From: FEN-1219 sp963817615
GTDB lineage: Bacteria > Pseudomonadota > Gammaproteobacteria > Steroidobacterales > Rariloculaceae
DNA: 64,000 nt
Direction of reading: 5' to 3'
Assembly (NCBI GenBank): GCA_963817615.1
Contig: CAWFPH010000003.1
Location: 248,001 to 312,000, forward strand
The position numbers and the translations under genes are program-made. Below, in pieces: positions 1-8,719 of the stretch (its first letter is position 1; the number at the start of each line of letters is the position of its first letter). The notes under the pieces were generated by a model. The model worked only from the letters and a program-made list of their open reading frames with translations. It was not told the DNA's origin and made no database searches.

Positions 1-202
1 GCCGGCCCCTCATGACGAGCAGGAGGCCGACGATGACCGACGCGACTCCGCCGATGAGATACCAGACCGTAGCGTCGGTGTAGTGGCCCGTGAAGAAATT
101 GCTTGCCCGATCCGCGAATGAGTCCGAGGCGTTCATCCCCACAACGAACAAGCCCACTCCGACGACGAGCAGAACGATGCCGAGAATGCGTTGATTGTTC
201 AC
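1..202 (-). CDS. DUF3185-like small membrane protein (3' end cut by window)
   Basis: Starts with GTG at 202 after a good Shine-Dalgarno (GGGAGA, about 7 bases upstream) and stays open to base 1, so the C-terminus lies outside the window. The visible 67 residues begin VNNQRILGIVLLVVGVG and hold two hydrophobic segments separated by a polar loop (NASDSFADRASNFFTG); the second ends VGLLLVMRG. This two-helix hairpin with a short polar loop fits DUF3185, a small inner-membrane family of unknown function. It lies 179 bases downstream of trkA on the same strand and may be the tail of that cluster. Family assignment is from memory of the pattern. Confidence 0.7.
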   Translation of the reverse strand, partial: MNNQRILGIVLLVVGVGLFVVGMNASDSFADRASNFFTGHYTDATVWYLIGGVASVIVGLLLVMRGR

Positions 203-381
203 GATTGTCTCCCAACCTTTCGAGTTTCAGAAATCGCGGGGCCTTCGCAACCCGCGGCCCACGCCGCTTGGTCTCGTAAGCCTCGTGGAACGCTAATTGC
301 CGCCGCTGTCGACCGAGCGTCGGCACCGGGCCCTCCGTGTGCAAGCAAATCGATGAGCCCGGTTCATGTCTGATGCCAGCC

Positions 382-1083
382 TCAATGCCGGTCGTTGTTC
401 TTACTGGCGGTCGAGTCTGCAGGCTCATCCGCCCGCTGCTTTGGTGCCCAGCGCGCCTCCAAGTCGTTCAAGTTCTTGCTGTGCGTCAGAATCACGACCT
501 CGTCGCCTGCGTGTAAGGCCGTCCCCTCGTCGGCGTGGGCGAATTTACTCTGCCGGTAGTACATCACGACGCGAGCATCGGCGGGCAGCTTCAGCGCTTT
601 GACCGCGACCGCATCTTCGTCCCTGGCCGTGAACGTGAAGATTCGGGCCTCGTCCTTGAGAACGGTGGACAGTTCCACGTTTGTGCTGCCGCCGACCATG
701 TCCTGCAGGTAACGACTGATCGTGCGAGACGGCACGATGGTGTCCTTCAGCCCCAACTCGTGGCAAACGCCTTCGAATTGCTCGTCGCGCACGCTCGTCA
801 CGACGCGCCTGAAGCCCAGGGACCGACCGACGAGGCTTGCAATGACGTTGGCCTGGTCGCTGTCGGTCAAGCAAAAGAGCATGTCTGTCCGCTCGGGATC
901 TACCTCGCGCAACACAGCGGGGCGGCTGCCATCGCCATGCAGAAAGCTACAGTCGATCTCCGCGGAGAGCTCGTCGATCTTGGCTTTGTCGGTCTCTACG
1001 AGAATGACCTCGTGGCCTTTCTTGACGAGGGCCTTCGCCGTCTCAACGCTGACTTCGCTGGCTCCGATGAACACCGTTCTCAT
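382..1083 (-). CDS. trkA: TrkA-like K+ uptake regulator (single RCK unit)
   Basis: Cytosolic NAD(H)-binding regulatory subunit for the TrkH channel encoded just upstream. An N-terminal Rossmann RCK_N domain (MRTVFIGASEVSVETAKAL; acidic end of strand 2 at VETDKAK) is followed by an RCK_C domain from about residue 140. At 233 aa it has one RCK_N/RCK_C unit, half the size of E. coli TrkA, which has two. The start at 1083 was chosen because the fold begins there and the ATG overlaps the trkH stop as ATGA, implying translational coupling. An upstream in-frame start would add 18 residues unlike the family. The C-terminal tail is charged (ADEPADSTASKNNDRH). Confidence 0.9.
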   Translation of the reverse strand: MRTVFIGASEVSVETAKALVKKGHEVILVETDKAKIDELSAEIDCSFLHGDGSRPAVLREVDPERTDMLFCLTDSDQANVIASLVGRSLGFRRVVTSVRDEQFEGVCHELGLKDTIVPSRTISRYLQDMVGGSTNVELSTVLKDEARIFTFTARDEDAVAVKALKLPADARVVMYYRQSKFAHADEGTALHAGDEVVILTHSKNLNDLEARWAPKQRADEPADSTASKNNDRH

Positions 1084-2543
1084 GCCGTCTCCATTCGCCT
1101 GCCAAGCCACGTCCGTGGGAACAGCAGCACGAGCCACGCGATGATTTCAAGCCGCCCCAGCAGCATATCGGCGCACAAAACGCCCTTCAGATGCGCTGGC
1201 AGCGCAGCGCTCGTGATCCCGGTCGAGAGGCCTGCCGTTGCAGTCGCCGAGACGACCTCAAACAGGGCATCGAGCGGACGCTGCCCCGAAACGACAAACG
1301 GCACCCAAGACGCCATAACGAGAACCGCAAAGAGGACAATGAGCATCAGCGCTTCTTGAATTTCCTCTCCCTGTAAACGACGTCCTGCCAACCACGGTTC
1401 GATCACGGCGTGCCGTGAGAGCCCCGTCCGCACCACGATCAATCGAAGCGCGCTGGCTGCGATCAGCAGACGCAGCACCTTGACGCCTCCCGCGGTCGAC
1501 CCGGCGCCACCGCCCACTATCATCGAGAAAATCAGCACCAGCTTCGAGGCGGGATCCAGTTGCGACACTGGAAGCGACGAGAATCCCGCAGTGGTCTGCG
1601 CGGAAACGGCCAGCAGCGGCGCCTGACGAAACACTTGCGCCCACGACAGCCCTGCCAGCAGCCGCATGCCGGCGCCCACGAGAATCATCACGGCTATCAC
1701 GGCAACCACGACACTCACGAGCTGCAACACATCCACGGCCACACGCCGCTCCGGGAAGAACATTCGGTGATACAGCGTCAGCGGGACGGCCCCGGCGAGA
1801 CAGATCAACGCAATCCACGCTTGCGCTGGCCAACCGAACGCCGCAAGGTCGCCGGCATGCGGGGCGAAGCCGGTCGTCGATACGGCCGCGAAGGCGTACA
1901 GCACCGCATCGAACAAGCGGAGCCCCAGCAGCAGGGAGCCCACGATGCCGATGGCGGTCAGGGCCGCGTATACTTTTAATATACGCCGCATGTGAGCCTT
2001 CGTGCCGCCCACCAAGTCGGCCGCTTCAACCTCGTTGACGGCTAGACCTTTCGCCAGCAGTCCCGGCCGCATCACCAACGCCAGGGCCAGGACGACGATT
2101 CCGAGCCCTCCATACCATTGCATCCAGGCGCGGCTGACGAGGAACGTCGACGACGCCCCCGCGAGGCTTGCCTGCGTGCTCAGACCCGTCGTGGTTACTC
2201 CCGACACGGCCTCGAAAAAGGCATCCGGAAAGCTCAATCCGAAACCCATCATCGGATACGACATCACCAGCGGCGTGAAAAGAAACATCAGCGCAACCAG
2301 CACCATGCCTTCATTCGCCTGCACGTTGGGCGGCGCTCGCAGCCGCGCCACGCTGCCTCCGAAGACCAGCAGCCCAACCACCACCACGCCATAACGCAGG
2401 CTCGCGCGTGTCTCACCGAAAACCACCGACGTCACCAGCGGCACGACAGTGAGTGCGCCGAGCACGAGGCACATTTGACCCAAATACTTCAGCACCACCG
2501 GAAGGCGTACCGCATATCTGAGCTCGGCGGCCCGACTAGTCAA
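1080..2543 (-). CDS. trkH: TrkH-type potassium uptake channel
   Basis: Integral membrane K+ translocating subunit of the Trk/Ktr superfamily, 487 aa, the usual length. All four pore-loop repeats with their selectivity-filter glycines are visible: VTTTGLS (Gly about 120), VSTTGFA (about 225), QTTAGFS (about 320) and TATAGLS (about 438). The gating-loop region GGGAGSTAGGVKVLR follows repeat 3. It overlaps trkA by four bases (ATGA), so channel and regulator are probably made together. It starts 33 bases after the alpha-glucan phosphorylase gene on the same strand, suggesting the K+ system belongs to the long carbohydrate cluster upstream. Confidence 0.95.
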   Translation of the reverse strand: MTSRAAELRYAVRLPVVLKYLGQMCLVLGALTVVPLVTSVVFGETRASLRYGVVVVGLLVFGGSVARLRAPPNVQANEGMVLVALMFLFTPLVMSYPMMGFGLSFPDAFFEAVSGVTTTGLSTQASLAGASSTFLVSRAWMQWYGGLGIVVLALALVMRPGLLAKGLAVNEVEAADLVGGTKAHMRRILKVYAALTAIGIVGSLLLGLRLFDAVLYAFAAVSTTGFAPHAGDLAAFGWPAQAWIALICLAGAVPLTLYHRMFFPERRVAVDVLQLVSVVVAVIAVMILVGAGMRLLAGLSWAQVFRQAPLLAVSAQTTAGFSSLPVSQLDPASKLVLIFSMIVGGGAGSTAGGVKVLRLLIAASALRLIVVRTGLSRHAVIEPWLAGRRLQGEEIQEALMLIVLFAVLVMASWVPFVVSGQRPLDALFEVVSATATAGLSTGITSAALPAHLKGVLCADMLLGRLEIIAWLVLLFPRTWLGRRMETA

Positions 2544-2576
2544 AGCGGGGCCTCGAAAACCCGGCGCTGCTTTGCA

Positions 2577-5123
2577 TCACCGCTGCCACAAGACATGGCA
2601 GTCTTCTAGAGGAACCGCCACACCGTCGTGGTGCGGCACCAAGCGTACCGTATAGGCCGCCGCCGGACGGACGGCGGCCACCGTGGCAGCATAGACGTAG
2701 CCGCTCAACGCGCCGACCAATTGCCGTGCGCGCGTCATCTCCACTCGCTCCGGTGCGCCGCCGTCAACACCATTCGCGTAAAGCTCCACCCGCACCGCCT
2801 CCGGATCGAGGCCATCGAGGTACACTTGAACCTCAAATAGGTGCTGCTCGCCGTCCCTATCGACGTGCACTTCGCCGAAGCGCAGGCCGTTCCACTCTTG
2901 CGCCAGCGCGTCTCGCCAATCGACGATACCCACGCCGATCGCGCCTTTGTCGGCAGCTCGCTCAAGATAGCTCGAGGCCGCCGGGAGGTAGTGTTGCTCG
3001 GTGTATTCACGAACGACGCGGTTGGTGGAAAAACGCGGCGTCAACCGCGCCATGCTCTCCCGCATCCGCGCCACCCATGCCGTGGGAATACCTTGCGCGT
3101 CGCGGGCGTAGAACTCAGGCGTCACCTCGCGCTCGAGCAGGCCGTAGAGCGCGTCGGCTTCGGCCGCATCCCAGGCCGGATCGTCGCCGTGTTCCTGACC
3201 GTCCCCCAACGCCCAGCCGACTTCGGGCGTGTACGCTTCCGCCCACCAGCCGTCCAACTCCGACAAATTGACACCGCCATTGACCAGCACCTTCATGCCG
3301 CTCGTGCCGCTCGCCTCCCAAGGTCGGCGCGGCGTGTTGAGCCAGACATCCACACCCTGCACCAAGTGCTCCGTTAGAAGCATGTCGTAGTCACTGAGGA
3401 AGATCGCGTGGGGGCGCACCTCGGGCCGCCGAATGAAGTGCGTCCACTCCCGAATCAAGGCTTGACCCGCCGCATCGGCCGGATGAGCCTTGCCAGCCAT
3501 GATGATCTGCACGGGGCGCTGAGGATTGGTCAACAGGCGAATCAGTCGCTCCGGGTCGTGCAGCAGCAAGTTCGGCCTTTTGTAGGTCGCGAAGCGCCGC
3601 GCAAAGCCCAGCGTCAAGGCGTTGGGATCAAACAAACGTCGCGCAGCATCGATCGCCTCCGCCGATGCGCCGGAGGCGGTCAGTTGCTCGGACAGGCGTT
3701 CGCGAGCGTATTCAACGAGCGCCGTGCTCGCCGCCGCGCGAAATTGCCAAAGCCTGGCGTCGGAAACGTGGCGAATGTCCTGCTCCAACGTTTCGGCCGT
3801 CCCCCGCCAGCGGTCTTTGCCGCAAGCTTCCGTCCAAAGATCGTCGGCCGCGGCCGAATCCCAGGTCGGCGTGTGGACGCCGTTGGTGACGTATCCGACC
3901 GGGACTTCGTCGTTCGGCCAGCGCGGGAAAAGCGGCCCGAATAGGTGCCGGCTCACCTCTCCATGCAAGCGACTCACGCCGTTGACGGCTCCGCTCCCGC
4001 GAATCGCCAGATAGGCCATGTTGAAAGTCTCCGCCCGGTCGTTCGGATTCTGACGACCCAAAGCTAGCAGCTCGTCGAGCGTTATTCCGAGCTCCCGCTT
4101 GGCGTAACCCCCGAGGTACTGCTCGACGAGCGCCGCAGCGAAACGATCGAAACCAGCAGCCACCGCCGTGTGCGTGGTGAAGAGGTTGCCTGCCCGCGTG
4201 ACGGCCAGCGCGACCTCGAAGGTCTGTCCGTTTGCCTGCATGAAGCTCCGCGCGCGTTCCAGGACCGCGAAGGCCGCGTGTCCTTCGTTCAGGTGGCAGA
4301 CTTCCGGCTCGATGCCGAGGGCCGCGAGCAGCCGCCACCCGCCGATCCCGAGCAACAGCTCTTGCTCGAGCCGCAACTCCGGCCCACCCCCGTACAGCTC
4401 GCTGGTAATGCCCCGATGAACGGGGAGGTTCGCCGGATCGTTGCTATCGAGCAAGAACAGGCGCACGCGGCCGACTTGGACTTGCCAGGCGCGCAACCAG
4501 ACCGGGTAACCGGGCAAATCCAGCTTCAGGCGCAACCACTCGCCGTTCGCCTGGCGCAAAGGTGTGATCGGCAACTGTCCGGGGTCGTTGTAGGGGAAGA
4601 GCGCTCGTTGCGCACCGTCCTTGTCGATCACCTGACGGAAGTAGCCTTGCTGGTAGAGCAGCCCTACGCCAACGACGGGTACGCCCAAATCGCTCGCGGC
4701 CTTGAGTTGATCGCCGGCCACGTTACCGAGACCGCCCGAGTATATGGGCAGCGTTTCGCTCAACATGAATTCCATACTGAAATACGCGACGCAGCCCAGC
4801 CGCGGGTGCGGGTAAGTTTGCTGAAACCATGCGGGCGCCTCTGCCGCTTGGCGTCTGGCTCGCACCAGGTCGTCGACCGCTGCGCGAAATGTGGGATCGG
4901 CCAGATCGCGCTGGAGCTTCTCTCGCGACACGGCCTGCAGGACGCCCCATGGGTTATGCGTGATCTCCCACAGCACTGGATCCAGCTGTCGCCACACTTG
5001 GTCGGTGGCGTGATTCCAAGACGAACGCATGTCCAGCGCCAACTCGGCCAAGGAATCGAAGCCTTCGACGTCCGCCGGCAGCAGGCTGACCGATGAGTTC
5101 CCGGGACGTGTTTCGCTGCTCAT
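2577..5123 (-). CDS. glgP: Alpha-glucan (glycogen/maltodextrin) phosphorylase, short TIGR02094 type
   Basis: Cytosolic enzyme releasing glucose-1-phosphate from alpha-1,4-glucan ends with phosphate and PLP. At 848 aa it fits the bacterial/archaeal alpha-glucan phosphorylase branch with an N-terminal helical extension (LALDMRSSWNHATDQVWRQLD). The PLP-lysine neighbourhood EASGTSGMKVLVNGGVN is present (Lys about 611), followed by LSELDGWW. FSMEFMLSETLPIYSGGLG near residue 115 is the typical N-terminal active-site segment. Its start overlaps the pgm stop as ATGA: the next gene in the pathway converts its product to glucose-6-phosphate. The C-terminal beta-rich extension after about residue 740 is common in this branch. 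Confidence 0.93.
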   Translation of the reverse strand: MSSETRPGNSSVSLLPADVEGFDSLAELALDMRSSWNHATDQVWRQLDPVLWEITHNPWGVLQAVSREKLQRDLADPTFRAAVDDLVRARRQAAEAPAWFQQTYPHPRLGCVAYFSMEFMLSETLPIYSGGLGNVAGDQLKAASDLGVPVVGVGLLYQQGYFRQVIDKDGAQRALFPYNDPGQLPITPLRQANGEWLRLKLDLPGYPVWLRAWQVQVGRVRLFLLDSNDPANLPVHRGITSELYGGGPELRLEQELLLGIGGWRLLAALGIEPEVCHLNEGHAAFAVLERARSFMQANGQTFEVALAVTRAGNLFTTHTAVAAGFDRFAAALVEQYLGGYAKRELGITLDELLALGRQNPNDRAETFNMAYLAIRGSGAVNGVSRLHGEVSRHLFGPLFPRWPNDEVPVGYVTNGVHTPTWDSAAADDLWTEACGKDRWRGTAETLEQDIRHVSDARLWQFRAAASTALVEYARERLSEQLTASGASAEAIDAARRLFDPNALTLGFARRFATYKRPNLLLHDPERLIRLLTNPQRPVQIIMAGKAHPADAAGQALIREWTHFIRRPEVRPHAIFLSDYDMLLTEHLVQGVDVWLNTPRRPWEASGTSGMKVLVNGGVNLSELDGWWAEAYTPEVGWALGDGQEHGDDPAWDAAEADALYGLLEREVTPEFYARDAQGIPTAWVARMRESMARLTPRFSTNRVVREYTEQHYLPAASSYLERAADKGAIGVGIVDWRDALAQEWNGLRFGEVHVDRDGEQHLFEVQVYLDGLDPEAVRVELYANGVDGGAPERVEMTRARQLVGALSGYVYAATVAAVRPAAAYTVRLVPHHDGVAVPLEDCHVLWQR

Positions 5124-6838
5124 TGGCGCTCCGGATGATTCGTCTCGCGCGCACTCCCCGGCGACCGAGGGGAGGCCCCTAGAGCGGCGTCGACGAGAGC
5201 CTGCGCTTCCGCCAGAATTCGGCGCAGATGATGGGCGTCTCGGAAGCTCTCCGCGTAGATTTTGTAGACGTCTTCAGTGCCGGAAGGGCGCGCCGCGAAC
5301 CAGCCGCTCTTGGTAGCGACCTTCAATCCGCCGATGGCTGCGCCGTTGCCGGGCGCCCGCGTGAGGACGGCTTCGATCTTCTCGCCGGCGAGCTCTGGCG
5401 AAAGTATCTGCTCCGGCGAGAGCTTTGCCAGCCGCCGCTTCTGGTCCGGCGTCGCCGGCGCTTCGACACGCTCGTAAGCGGGTTCGCCGAACTCGCGCGC
5501 GAGCTCACGGTAAATTTCACCGGGATCGCGGTCCATGCGCGCAGTAATCTCCGCCGCTAGCAGCGCTGAAACAATGCCGTCTTTGTCCGTCGTCCAAACG
5601 CTGCGATCGAGACGAACAAAAGAGGCGCCCGCGCTCTCCTCGCCGCAAAACCCGAGCGACCCATCGAGCAGTCCATCCACGAACCACTTGAAACCGACCG
5701 GTACCTCGTAGAGCCGGCGGCCGAGCTTCGCAGTGACGCGGTCGATCATCTGGGTGCTGACTATCGTCTTGCCAACCGCTGCGCCTCTGCTCCACTTCGG
5801 TCGATGCCGAAAGAGGTAGGAGATGGCGGCCGACAGATAGTGGTTCGGAGGTAGCAACCCCTCATGCCTGGTGACGATCCCATGCCGATCATGATCGGTG
5901 TCGCAGGCAAACGCGATGTCGAAGCGATCCTTCAGAGCGATCAGGCTCCGCATGGCGTAGGACGACGACGGGTCCATTCGAATCTGGCCGTCCCAGTCCA
6001 CTGTCATGAAACGGAAGGTCGGATCGACTTCGTCGTTCACAACCACGAGATCGAGGCCGTAGTGCTCGGCGATCGCGGCCCAGTAGTGAACGCCCGCGCC
6101 GCCGAGCGGGTCCGCACCCATGCGGATCTTGGCGCCGCGAATCGCCTCCATGTCGAGCACGTTGCAAAGATCGCTCACGTAGGAGCGAAGGAAGTCGTGT
6201 CGGTGGACGGTGCCGAAGCGCAAGGCCTTCTCGTAAGGAATCCTTTGCACGCCCTGCAGACCGGTCTTCAGCAATTCATTCGCCCTATCTTGGACCCAGC
6301 GGGTCACGCCGACATCCGCGGGCCCGCCGTTGCGCGCGTTGTACTTGAACCCGCCACTGTGGGGCGGGTTGTGCGAGGGCGTAATGACGATGCCGTCCGC
6401 AAGACCTGCGGTGCGCCCGCGATTGTACGTGAGTACGGCGCGAGAAACGGCCGGAGTCGGCGTGTATTCGTCGTGCCCCGCGAGCATGACGTCGACATTG
6501 TTGGCCGCGAGCACTTCGAGTGCACTGGCACGAGCCGGCACCGAGAGCGCGTGAGTGTCGACGCCGAGGAACAGCGGACCGTCAAGGCCCTCCAGTTTGC
6601 GATAATCGCAAATGGCCTGACTGATCGCCCAAACATGCGATTGGTTGAAAGTATGATCGAAAGAGGAACCACGATGGCCCGAAGTGCCGAACACTACCCG
6701 CTGCTCCGGCACTGAAGGATCGGGCACGTTGGTGTAATACGCCGTAACGAGCTTCGGCACGTCGACGAGGAGGGCCCGCGGAGCCGGTTTCCCCGCAAGG
6801 GGACTTACATTTCGAGAAGCACCTTTTTCATCGCTCAT
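5120..6838 (-). CDS. pgm: Phosphoglucomutase (alpha-D-glucose phosphate-specific)
   Basis: Interconverts glucose-1-phosphate and glucose-6-phosphate; 572 aa, slightly longer than the E. coli enzyme. Visible motifs: the phosphoserine loop ITPSHNPPHSGG (Ser about 155), the Mg-binding loop ACDTDHDRHGIV, the sugar loop CGEESAG and the phosphate loop ARPSGTEDVYKIY. The start at 6838 (MSDEKGASRN) precedes the first family-like residues; the longer open frame upstream is arginine-rich and unlike the family. The stop overlaps the glgP start (ATGA), so glucan phosphorolysis and mutase are translationally coupled. The C-terminal 25 residues are low-complexity. Confidence 0.95.
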   Translation of the reverse strand: MSDEKGASRNVSPLAGKPAPRALLVDVPKLVTAYYTNVPDPSVPEQRVVFGTSGHRGSSFDHTFNQSHVWAISQAICDYRKLEGLDGPLFLGVDTHALSVPARASALEVLAANNVDVMLAGHDEYTPTPAVSRAVLTYNRGRTAGLADGIVITPSHNPPHSGGFKYNARNGGPADVGVTRWVQDRANELLKTGLQGVQRIPYEKALRFGTVHRHDFLRSYVSDLCNVLDMEAIRGAKIRMGADPLGGAGVHYWAAIAEHYGLDLVVVNDEVDPTFRFMTVDWDGQIRMDPSSSYAMRSLIALKDRFDIAFACDTDHDRHGIVTRHEGLLPPNHYLSAAISYLFRHRPKWSRGAAVGKTIVSTQMIDRVTAKLGRRLYEVPVGFKWFVDGLLDGSLGFCGEESAGASFVRLDRSVWTTDKDGIVSALLAAEITARMDRDPGEIYRELAREFGEPAYERVEAPATPDQKRRLAKLSPEQILSPELAGEKIEAVLTRAPGNGAAIGGLKVATKSGWFAARPSGTEDVYKIYAESFRDAHHLRRILAEAQALVDAALGASPRSPGSARETNHPERQ

Positions 6839-7020
6839 TTCCGTGCGGACCGTCCTCGAAAGATGTCTCGACCCTACTCGTCGCTTCAGCCGCGGAGTTG
6901 GCCATCGCCAACCACGCCCTAAGCCTTGCCGGATTCCGGTCCGAGGAAGAACCAGACCACGACGCCGACAACCGGCAGCACCGCCACGATAAGGTCGACG
7001 GCCGTTGTGGCTCGAAGCGG

Positions 7021-7224
7021 CTAACTCTTCCTGTCTGCGAGCAGCAGGAGTCCGCCGCCTATCACGACGGCCACCACGCCGACCCAAATCGGCACGTTGA
7101 CGGTCTCTCTGTCCTTTACCGAAACATTGATCGGTCCCAGTGTGGCCTCATGCGTCGCCGTCGACCGCACCATGGCTGCACCAGCAGCTCGAGCTCGAAT
7201 GTGCTCGCGCCGCGGAGTCTGCAT
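7021..7224 (-). CDS. Small one-helix membrane protein with LGPI..KDRETV motif
   Basis: Sixty-seven residues if started at ATG 7224, which overlaps the GH130 stop as TGATG; an internal ATG at 7173 would give 50 aa. The C-terminal half is well defined: THEATLGPINVSVKDRET, then one membrane helix (IWVGVVAVVIGGGLLLL) and a short basic tail (ADRKS). I know this pattern from small proteobacterial membrane proteins of unknown function that normally have an additional N-terminal helix. Here the N-terminus (MQTPRREHIRARAAGAA) is not hydrophobic, so that helix seems lost or frameshifted. A related but frameshifted paralogue lies at 26561-26769. Confidence 0.55.
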   Translation of the reverse strand: MQTPRREHIRARAAGAAMVRSTATHEATLGPINVSVKDRETVNVPIWVGVVAVVIGGGLLLLADRKS

Positions 7225-8717
7225 CAAGAGTCCCCGTAACGCTCGCTCGAGAGCAGCGCCTCGAGCAGATCCGAAAGTGCCAGCCGCGCGATTGCCACGC
7301 CGGTGTCCGAAAAGCCGTACGGCACGATGAGGCGGCCTCGGTGCACGATCGCCCCGCAGGTATACACGACGTTCGGCACGTAGCCCTCTCGGTCGTCGCC
7401 GTCCGGCTCGAGCAACGGCTTGGATAGCGAGCCGATCACCCGTCGTGGGTCGTGCAGGTCGAGCAGCAAAGCACCGATGGCATAGCGGCGCATCGGGCCG
7501 ACGCCGTGCGTCAAAACCAACCAACCCGCTTCCGTCTCGATCGGCGAACCGCAGTTACCGATCTGCAGCAGCTCCCAAGGAGCTTGCGGACGGTAGAGCT
7601 CCGTCACGTTGTTCCAATGGTGTACATCGCTCGAGACGGAGAGATGGAGGTTCTCGCGATCCTTGCGAGACAGCATGACGTATTGGCCATCGATCGGCCG
7701 CGGAAACAGCGCCATCCCTTTGTTCTGCGCGGCCGAGCCGCTCAGAGTCGAGACGCTGAAGCGCACGAAATCCTCCGTTTCGATCAGCTGCGGCAAGATT
7801 TGGAAACCGTCGTACGCCGTGTAGGTCGCGTAGTATTTGGTGCTGCCGTCGCCTGCGGTGAACTGCACGAAGCGTGCGTCTTCCATGCCGCGCGTCTCGT
7901 TGGGCCCGGCGGGGAAGATGACTCGTTCGGCCAACGCAGAATCCGGAGCGAAGGTGGTTACATAGTTCGACGAGGCCAACACTCGAATGATCTTTGCTGT
8001 TTCGAACCAGATAGCGTGCGGCGGCCCGTGTTCCTCGAGCGCGGCGAGGGAGATTTCCAATTCGTCGACCGTGAACTGCGCCCCAAGCCGATTCAACACG
8101 CTCGACGATAGGTCGTTGCTCGCGCCGAGCTCGAGCAGCTTTGCGCCGAAGTGCGCCTTGTCGAAGGGGTCCGGAAAACTCCGGCGCCCTCCAACCAAGT
8201 AGGTCCCCGGCGCGTCTATGCTCATCGAGCCGTTGGCGTCGACCGCTCCCGAACGAAATTCGATCGAGGACAAATGGCCCTCTCCAACTGCGCGCAGACT
8301 CATCACGAACCGCATGGCGCCGGCCGGCAAGCCGCCCTGATCCGGCGCGGCGACTATCGAAGGGTTGAAGAGCGCGGCCGCTTCGACGGAATACTCATGA
8401 GAGAAATAGGCGCCGATCAAAAGCCGCCGTTCAGGGGAAAGCGTAAATCCGTCCGGGACGTATTGCGCGACCATCTCGAACTGTCGCTCCAGCGTCGTCC
8501 TGAAGTGACGATGGCGGCTCTCGAAGCGCTGCAGAATTGCGGCGCTCAAAGCGTTCACCTGAGGTTCCGGAATCGCCACGATGCGCGCCATCAATTGAGC
8601 TGCGCGCGAAGCGCCTGGTAATAGCATTTCTTCGCCGGGAAGATACGGTTTGACCAGCACGCGGCAGGCGTTGGGCAAGAGGCGAAGTCCGCTCCGTTCG
8701 ATCTCGATCGCTTGCAT
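7224..8717 (-). CDS. Glycoside hydrolase family 130-type enzyme (putative beta-mannoside phosphorylase)
   Basis: 497 aa with the five-bladed-propeller look of GH130. Supporting segments are ETRGMEDARFVQF, YYATYTAYDGFQILPQ, LSRKDRENLHLS, GNCGSPIETEAGWLVLTHG and the C-terminal block DDREGYVPNVVYTCGAIVHRG. Family members reversibly phosphorolyse beta-1,4- or beta-1,2-mannosides, giving mannose-1-phosphate. The long N-terminal part (residues 1-170) before the propeller occurs in the larger GH130 subgroup. It begins two bases after the stop of the GT4 gene, so glycosyltransferase and phosphorylase are very likely co-translated and act on the same glycan. The exact substrate cannot be read from sequence. 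Confidence 0.85.
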   Translation of the reverse strand: MQAIEIERSGLRLLPNACRVLVKPYLPGEEMLLPGASRAAQLMARIVAIPEPQVNALSAAILQRFESRHRHFRTTLERQFEMVAQYVPDGFTLSPERRLLIGAYFSHEYSVEAAALFNPSIVAAPDQGGLPAGAMRFVMSLRAVGEGHLSSIEFRSGAVDANGSMSIDAPGTYLVGGRRSFPDPFDKAHFGAKLLELGASNDLSSSVLNRLGAQFTVDELEISLAALEEHGPPHAIWFETAKIIRVLASSNYVTTFAPDSALAERVIFPAGPNETRGMEDARFVQFTAGDGSTKYYATYTAYDGFQILPQLIETEDFVRFSVSTLSGSAAQNKGMALFPRPIDGQYVMLSRKDRENLHLSVSSDVHHWNNVTELYRPQAPWELLQIGNCGSPIETEAGWLVLTHGVGPMRRYAIGALLLDLHDPRRVIGSLSKPLLEPDGDDREGYVPNVVYTCGAIVHRGRLIVPYGFSDTGVAIARLALSDLLEALLSSERYGDS

Positions 8718-8719
8718 GC

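Noticed and set aside
6919..7017. Short hydrophobic minus-strand frame (VAVLPVVGVVVWFFLGPESG) between pgm and the small membrane gene
   Set aside because: No start codon with a ribosome-binding site; only about 30 residues before a stop. Possibly the end of a lost small membrane gene, but not supportable.
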